Assembly: GCF_000283155.1 (NCBI RefSeq)
Contig: NW_004454163.1
Coordinates: 5,830,492-5,894,491, forward strand
Direction of reading: 5' to 3'
DNA from: Ceratotherium simum simum
Taxonomy: Eukaryota > Chordata > Mammalia > Perissodactyla > Rhinocerotidae
DNA: 64,000 bases
The position numbers were made by a program, and so were the translations under genes. This document shows, one piece after another, positions 58,956 to 64,000 of the stretch (positions are counted from its first letter, which is position 1; each line of letters opens with the position of its first letter). Under the pieces are notes generated by a model. It was not told the origin of the DNA. It did no database searches and saw only the letters and a program-made list of their open reading frames with translations.

Positions 58956-60100
58956 AATTGAATTGCCTCCTAAAAGCCCCCACAGATAGTACATACCTTT
59001 TTGAAGACTAAATAAAACAGAGAACTAATAATCTACCATCTCTCTGTTTAGGAAAACATGAGCATGAAAGGTCTTTTCCCTTTGCTGTATGAGAATTTTT
59101 AAAAAGAAGATTCTGTTAATCAGAAGCGATTAAGTTCTGTTTTGTTTTGTTTATTAGATCACATCCAATTTCAGTAGTTCAGGTTTTCCCCATATACTGA
59201 CAATTCCATTCAGGTCTTTCTTGATAAAAGCAGAAATAGTATACTTGTGACTAAATGAAATCAGTCATTAGAAATGGTTATGCCTTCTCCGTCACTAAAC
59301 ATAGTATTCAATACTTACCTATCTGCTTTGGGATCAAAAGGAAATAAAAATTTCAGATCCACACAAGCTTCAGATAAATGAAGACAGTTAAAAGATGGCA
59401 AGTTGCCTTGGCCGTTTGTGAAAAAGGTGTTCGTACCCAATCTACAAACAAATAGAAATTCATTACTGGATAGCTTGAAAAAGACAAATTACCCAGAATT
59501 TATAGGAGAGTAATTTCTTTCCTTTAAGTCATGATAATGAATCTCCATTACCCAACATTTCTAGTTTACCCTCAGTCCTCAGAAATTGGAACAATGATTA
59601 TGGCTCTAGAGAAAAATAGCTCCCATCTTCTTTCTTTGATTCTCCTACATACTAGGAAATGGGATTCTCTTTGCACTTACCTTTGCTGAGTACACGATTT
59701 TAGAGATAAATGTGCCACACGTTAACGTTATTTCTAAAGATTATTCCTGGTTATTGTATTATTACTAAGTTCTGGAGTAAGAAATTAAAAAGATAAGCAG
59801 TTCTCAACTTAAAAGCACATTACAGTCCAAAACACTGTCCTTTGATTTTGCTTGGTTTAAAATTTGAAATATATTTTCTCGTAGAAGTAATATTACAAAT
59901 AGCCCCCTGCTTCCTGATTAAAGCCACAAAAGTTTGCTCCATTAAGGTAGCCAACCAATAAATATATAGATTTATAATAACAATAATATAGGTTAAGTTC
60001 ATCATCTTATATTACATTATTTTTTTTCAAACCTACTTGTATAGCCCAGGACTTCTTTTAAACAAATCTCACATCTGTATAACAGAAGATATATATGTGG
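58956..60100. other. No gene or named repeat
   Basis: AT-rich DNA without supported features. The short antisense frame at 59820-60005 has no recognisable domain. Confidence 0.3.
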
Positions 60101-60104
60101 TGTT

Positions 60105-60560
60105 AAATCTGGTGTTGTTTGTAACACTAAAAACTTGGAAACCACAGAAGTGTTTATTAATAGGTGAATGGAACTAGATAAATATTACATATATATTTAT
60201 TTATACATAGTTGTAAATTAGAATACTTATACAACGGAACATTGTACAAACTTTCAAGTAATGAAGTATATATCTATATCTACCAAGACATATTGTTGAG
60301 AGGAAAAAAGTGGGTTGCATAATAAAACATAAAATATAATATAAATAATATAATACAATGTAATAAATGTAATTTAGATAATGTTTGAAACCACCTGAAA
60401 TGGTATGTATTATTGATCAATATGTGCATATGTAGTAAAAGTATACAAGCACAATGGTAAGAATGCTCACCCACTTGAGGAGAGTGCTCATGTCAAGAAA
60501 GGAAGGATGGCAAATAAGTTTTAGACTCCAGAAGAGAGAATTTCAAACATATCTGCAATA
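60105..60560 (+). mobile_element. Old L1M 3'-region relic
   Basis: 'aaaacttggaaaccacagaa', 'gtgtttattaataggtgaat', 'ttatacaacggaacattgta', 'gacatattgttgagaggaaa' follow the old-L1M order ('aaattggaaacaacc', 'ggactggttaaataa', 'caatggaatact', 'tattgttaagtgaaaaaagc'). No frames survive. Confidence 0.6.
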
Positions 60561-60584
60561 TTTTCTTTTTAAAAATCTCACCCT

Positions 60585-61995
60585 TTCAGGTAGTCCATGA
60601 GGTCAAAATTATTTTCATAATAATTCCAAAATGTTAGTCTTTTTCATCGTGTTGACCTTTGCACAGATGGTACAAAACAAAGGTGAGTAAAAGTGCTGGC
60701 ACTTAGCAAGATTCAAGGCAGTGGCCCCAAACTATATCTGTAGTCACAGATCTGCATTCAGAGTAAAAGTGTCAGATTCACTCAAAAATGCTATCTAAGA
60801 AGAAGAACAAAATTTAATTTTATTACATCTCAAATCTTGAGTACACTTACTTTTAATATTATGTGTGACAAAATGGGAAGTTCACGGAAAGCACTTCTGC
60901 TGCATTCCAGAGTATGATGGCTGTCTCAAGGCAAAGCACTTGTGCGATTATTTGAGTTGCAAATTGAATGAACTAAATTTTTTTTTTTTTTTCGGTGAGA
61001 AAGATGGGCCTTGAGCTAACTAACATCTGTTGCCAATCTTCTTTTTGCTTGAGGAAGATTGTCCCTGAGCTAACATCTGTGCCAATCTTCCTCTATTTTG
61101 TTTGTGGGACGCCGCCACAGCATGGCTTGATGAGCAGTGTGGAAGGTCCGTGTCCAGGATCCGAAACGGTGAACCCTGGGCCACTGAAGCAGAGCACGTG
61201 AACTTAAACACTACGCCACTGGGCCAGCCCTTAAACTAAATTTTTTATGGAATATCTTTTTTACTTGTAAGAACCATCAACAGGTACATTATAGTTACTC
61301 AGACTAGAGTATTTAGCAGACATCTTTTGGCACATAAATAAGGTGATCCTCTCGTTTTGAGGAAAGCAACAGATCATATTTGTTACCAATGATAAAATTT
61401 TGCTTTCAAGAGAAAATTCAAATTTTGGAAAACATATATCTGCCACCATGAGCTTTTCAGCTTTGCAATACTTAACAAATTTTCTGATAAGATATAGCAT
61501 AATTAAATATATAAATAAAATAATATATAAATAAAATAAAATATATAAATAAAAATGTAGTATAATTAAATGTGTCAACATTTAGAAGATGTGCAAAATT
61601 CCAGAGACCAGTGCATGATGTTATGAAATCTTGCATGGGCAAAATGTCTATTCAGAGTGCAAAACTGACCAATGGATTTTAACGTATAAAAGATTAAGGA
61701 AACTTCTTTGATATTATGTCAGATAACACATTGCAACTAACCTCTAAGAAACAACTAATTGTCAACTTTTGGTGTAGTATCAAAGAAGAATATCACTACT
61801 ATCTGAAAAGGCTACTAAAACACTGCTCTCTTTTCTAAATACTTATCATATACTACAACCAAAACCACAGAGAACAACAGATTGAATGCAGATTTGAGAA
61901 TCTAACTGCATTCTCTTAAGCCAAACATTAAAGAGATTTGCAAACGTGTAAAACAACACTGTTCTTCCAACTAAATTTTTTCTTGTTTTGGAAAC
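60585..61995 (+). mobile_element. Second copy of the hAT-Charlie-like transposon
   Basis: It starts at 'ggtagtccatgaggtcaaaa', so the extreme 5' end is missing. It continues through 'attcaaggcagtggccccaa', 'gagtatgatggctgtctcaa', an ERE, 'ggaaagcaacagatcatatt', 'tcaacatttagaagatgtgc' and 'aagagatttgcaaacgtgta'. It is collinear with the 33380-36392 element but lacks that copy's 670-bp insert, MaLR LTR and sense ERE. Its 3' terminus after about 62000 is not recognisable. The transposase frame is fully broken. Confidence 0.75.
60984..61233 (-). mobile_element. ERE SINE, antisense, in the second hAT copy
   Basis: Minus-strand ERE with a diverged head ('gggctggcccagtggcgtag') and 'tgtttaagttcacgtgctct', a body with a doubled 'agatgttagctcagg'-type block, and a poly-A tail seen as the T-run at 60978-60992. 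AACTAAATTTTTT flanks it at 60971-60983 and 61234-61246, a perfect 13-bp duplication. Confidence 0.95.
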
Positions 61996-61999
61996 TATA

Positions 62000-62714
62000 A
62001 AAAATACAGACTGCAGAATACACAGCCTACAAAAATTTTTTAAATTAGAAAAAGAGGAAAAGAAAAGAAAACCTATGATCCCATCACTCCACGTATAATC
62101 ATGGGCAACATCTAGATATATTTCACGTCAGACACTAGGCTTTTAGCTTTGACCCCCAAGAATGTTTGCCCTGCTTCCTGCCTGAGGTGTCTCAAGTACC
62201 TGCTATTGACTGATGAGGGAGGAGGTGGGGGATGGTCTCCTTCTTCAAGCGAACACACATGCACACGTACACCTACATGTTATAACCCAGGCTATAGTGA
62301 GTGATGCTAACCATACAGAGTCCAGGGAAGCATGAAGAGTTGAGCACTGCAAACCCCAATTTAACTAGCTTGTCCTTGAGCCTCTTATAGGAGTTTAAAC
62401 TTTATAAATCTGTTACATATTCTCACTGTGTATTGTCTCAGCGGGCACAGAGTGCCCATACAGTATCCCATAGGGACCCTCTTTTGTATTTTCACAACGT
62501 TTTTTCCATCTCCACAAGGCCTTGATCTTTTTTCTATTCCTCCCCCACAAACACACACATACTCACTTACACTTTCCACACATGCGCTTTTCTTGTAGTG
62601 TTGGAAATCTTCACAGACTCCTTCTGTCAACCTCTGTCTTCGCTTCCAGAGGCTCAGTAGGGAGAAGGACCGTTTTCCCTCGTTCTCTGTATCCAAAAAA
62701 GAAAGGAAGGCAGA
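62000..62714. other. No gene or named repeat
   Basis: Mixed-composition DNA. A short CA/CACACA-rich patch lies near 62550-62580. The opposed frames at 62385-62947 overlap each other and the adjacent ERE, so none is credible. Confidence 0.3.
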
Positions 62715-62870
62715 GGGGCTGGCCCCGTGGCGTAGAGTGTAGTATGCGCGCTCCCCTGCTCGCGGCCCGAGTTCGGATCCTGGGAGCGCACCGCCACACC
62801 GCTTGTCAGGCCATGCTGTGGCGGCCTGACGAAAAAAGAAAAAGAAAAAGAAAGAAAGGGGGGTGGGGCG
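62715..62870 (+). mobile_element. ERE SINE, truncated body with long A/G tail
   Basis: It starts GGGGCTGGCCCCGTGGCG, with A box 'gcgtagagtgtagtatgcgc' (altered), B box 'gagttcggatcctggg' and 'gtcaggccatgctgtggcgg'. It then stops and passes directly into a purine tail (AAAAAGAAAAAG... to about 62870) with none of the usual 'cttcctcagc' 3' body. Only the tRNA-related half remains, which may be a short subfamily or a deletion. Confidence 0.9.
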
Positions 62871-63169
62871 AGAAAATCAAAGAAAAGAAGAAAAAAAATT
62901 CTTTTTTGATTCCTGAATACCTGATTCCTGAATGGAAAGGGGTATGAAGAGGTATCAATCCTTCCCCACACTTTGCTAAGTGGAATACTTTGCTACATAG
63001 CAGAGGAGAGTGGAAGTTTCTTCCCCATTATCTACTGGGTAAAGAGAACTAGAAAATCCAAGTTGATATTGCACCCTGTGCACGAAGCAGTGTGAACCAA
63101 GCAGGAAGATACCTTCCCAAACATTTCTGGCCCATCATTGTTATCTAAAGCCCTAAGGGAGGGGAGATA

Positions 63170-63442
63170 AGGTCAAAGGTACAAAATAAATAAGTCAGGG
63201 GATGTAATGTTCAGCATGGCGACTATAGTTAATCATATGTATTGCATATTTGAAAGTTGCTAAGAGAGTAGATCTTAAAAGTCCTCATCACAAGGAAAAA
63301 AAATTTAAGTATGTATGGTGATGGATGTTAACTAGACTTATTGTTGTGATTGTTTTGTAATATATACAAATACTGAATCATTATTTTGTACACTTGAAAC
63401 TAACATGATGTTGTATGTCAATTATACCTCAAATTAAAAAAA
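63170..63442 (+). mobile_element. L1 3'-UTR end, strongly 5'-truncated
   Basis: 'caaaataaataagtcagggg', 'atgtaatgttcagcatggcg', 'atggtgatggatgttaacta', 'gacttattgttgtgattgtt', 'gtacacttgaaactaacatg', 'attatacctcaaattaaaaa' are the typical L1MA-type 3' UTR end with its A-rich tail. It carries no coding sequence. Confidence 0.9.
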
Positions 63443-63934
63443 GAAGATCCTACAAGAGGGGTGATATCTTCAGGGATCCGCAGTTTCTACCCTACTTCTG
63501 AGCCAGTCCCCCTCCCCTCGCCTATCCCCCCTCCATGCTGTAATGCAGCATTCACCAACCTTTTCCTTTTCCTCTACTCTCCCCTTTTTTCATTTCTGCA
63601 GTGCCTTGATTTCTTCAAAAACTACTGTCCCTGCATTAATGTCTGCCAAGGAAAGCCTGCCAAGTGCCCCACCATTTTCAATGGTTGATGAGTTGCCAGC
63701 CTCAGGAGCTGCCAGTCCCTTCACATTCCTCCTCTTCACTCTCATTTTCCTTCCCTACTCCTTTTTCCTACATCTGGGGAGAATGGGGGTCTTTTTAGTG
63801 CTCCATTTGGAAGGCTGCTTGTTAACACTGTTTTGGAGTTAATATAAGGATTCTGGGCCTAATGATTATACACACACTGCTAAGTCTGTGTATAATTTTT
63901 CTTACAATTAAATATTCTTAAAAGCAATGAACTA
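63443..63934. other. Pyrimidine-rich, no gene supported
   Basis: Pyrimidine-rich sequence with two overlapping frames (63461-63688 and 63543-63842) in different registers. Both translations are low complexity or Phe/Leu/Ser-rich from CT-rich DNA. No repeat is named. Confidence 0.3.
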
Positions 63935-64000
63935 AAAAAGGTTGTACCAATTTGTATTTCTGCCAAAAGTATATGAGAGTTCTTTTTTTTTTTTTTTTTT
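63935..64000 (-). mobile_element. Antisense L1M fragment ending in a poly-T run at the window edge
   Basis: 'aaggttgtaccaatttgtat' and 'ttctgccaaaagtatatgag' match the antisense L1M block that also ends the relic at 5925. A T-run of at least 18 bases (63983-64000) then reaches the window edge. It may be the tail of an antisense ERE lying beyond. Confidence 0.45.

Noticed and set aside
63461..63842. Two overlapping frames of 75 and 99 codons
   Set aside because: Pyrimidine-rich DNA gives long Phe/Leu/Ser/Pro frames in several registers. No domain and no splice context.
1..64000. CRISPR arrays, phage-type or bacterial gene systems
   Set aside because: No spaced direct repeats and no operon structure. 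The base composition and repeats are plainly mammalian.

Overview
The window is intergenic or deep-intronic DNA from a perissodactyl mammal, most likely a horse or other equid. The lineage call rests on about ten copies of the tRNA-derived equine repetitive element (ERE) SINE. These are recognised by a GGGGCCGGCCCCGTGGC-type head, Pol III A and B boxes (GTGGCTTAGYGGTTAAG, GGTTCGGATCC) and an A-rich tail. The rest of the repeat content is typical placental: L1, L2, MIR, HAL1/old L1M, MaLR and other LTRs, hAT and Tigger DNA transposons. The DNA is AT-rich, and I see no intact protein-coding gene, rRNA, functional tRNA, CRISPR array or bacterial-type operon. The longest open frames are under 175 codons. 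They are chance frames, repeat fragments, or artefacts of an N gap.

Layout. 1-10 kb: an old HAL1/L1M relic (about 690-2725) broken by a MaLR-like LTR and an ERE, a MER5-type hAT MITE, an antisense L1M relic broken by a MIR, L2 3' ends, and a second HAL1-like relic. 10-25 kb: L2 and MIR fragments on both strands, an MLT1-type LTR (13.4-13.9 kb), an antisense ERE with a perfect 12-bp target duplication (19.75-19.98 kb), and a pair of L2 copies of which the first is split by a 340-bp hAT MITE (21.2-23.2 kb). 25.7-27.0 kb: a 5'-truncated L1. 30.6 kb: a small unexplained exon-like frame. 31.7-32.4 kb: an ancient retroviral LTR. 33.4-36.4 kb: a hAT transposon relic carrying four later insertions. 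37.5 kb: a Tigger MITE.

40.8-48.85 kb holds the main element: a near-complete, dead L1 of about 8 kb with a 10-bp target duplication. Its roughly 2.2-kb 5' UTR is built from diverged tandem monomers of about 380 bp. Decayed ORF1 and ORF2 follow, and ORF2 is interrupted by ERE sequence around a 100-N assembly gap. 49-64 kb: more EREs (two closely related copies at 52.9 and 58.6 kb), L1M 3' ends, an antisense L1 with an internal deletion (55 kb), a second copy of the same hAT family (60.6-62.0 kb) also hit by an ERE, and an L1 3' end at 63.2-63.4 kb.

Nothing here works together as a pathway. The readable story is layered insertion: old L2/MIR/L1M and hAT first, then LTRs and L1MA-type L1s, then lineage-specific EREs. 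The points most worth checking are the exon-like frame at 30613-30723, the L1 5'-UTR monomers, the duplicated ERE flanking the assembly gap, and the internally deleted L1 at 55 kb. Repeat family names come from recalled consensus features, not from a database search.
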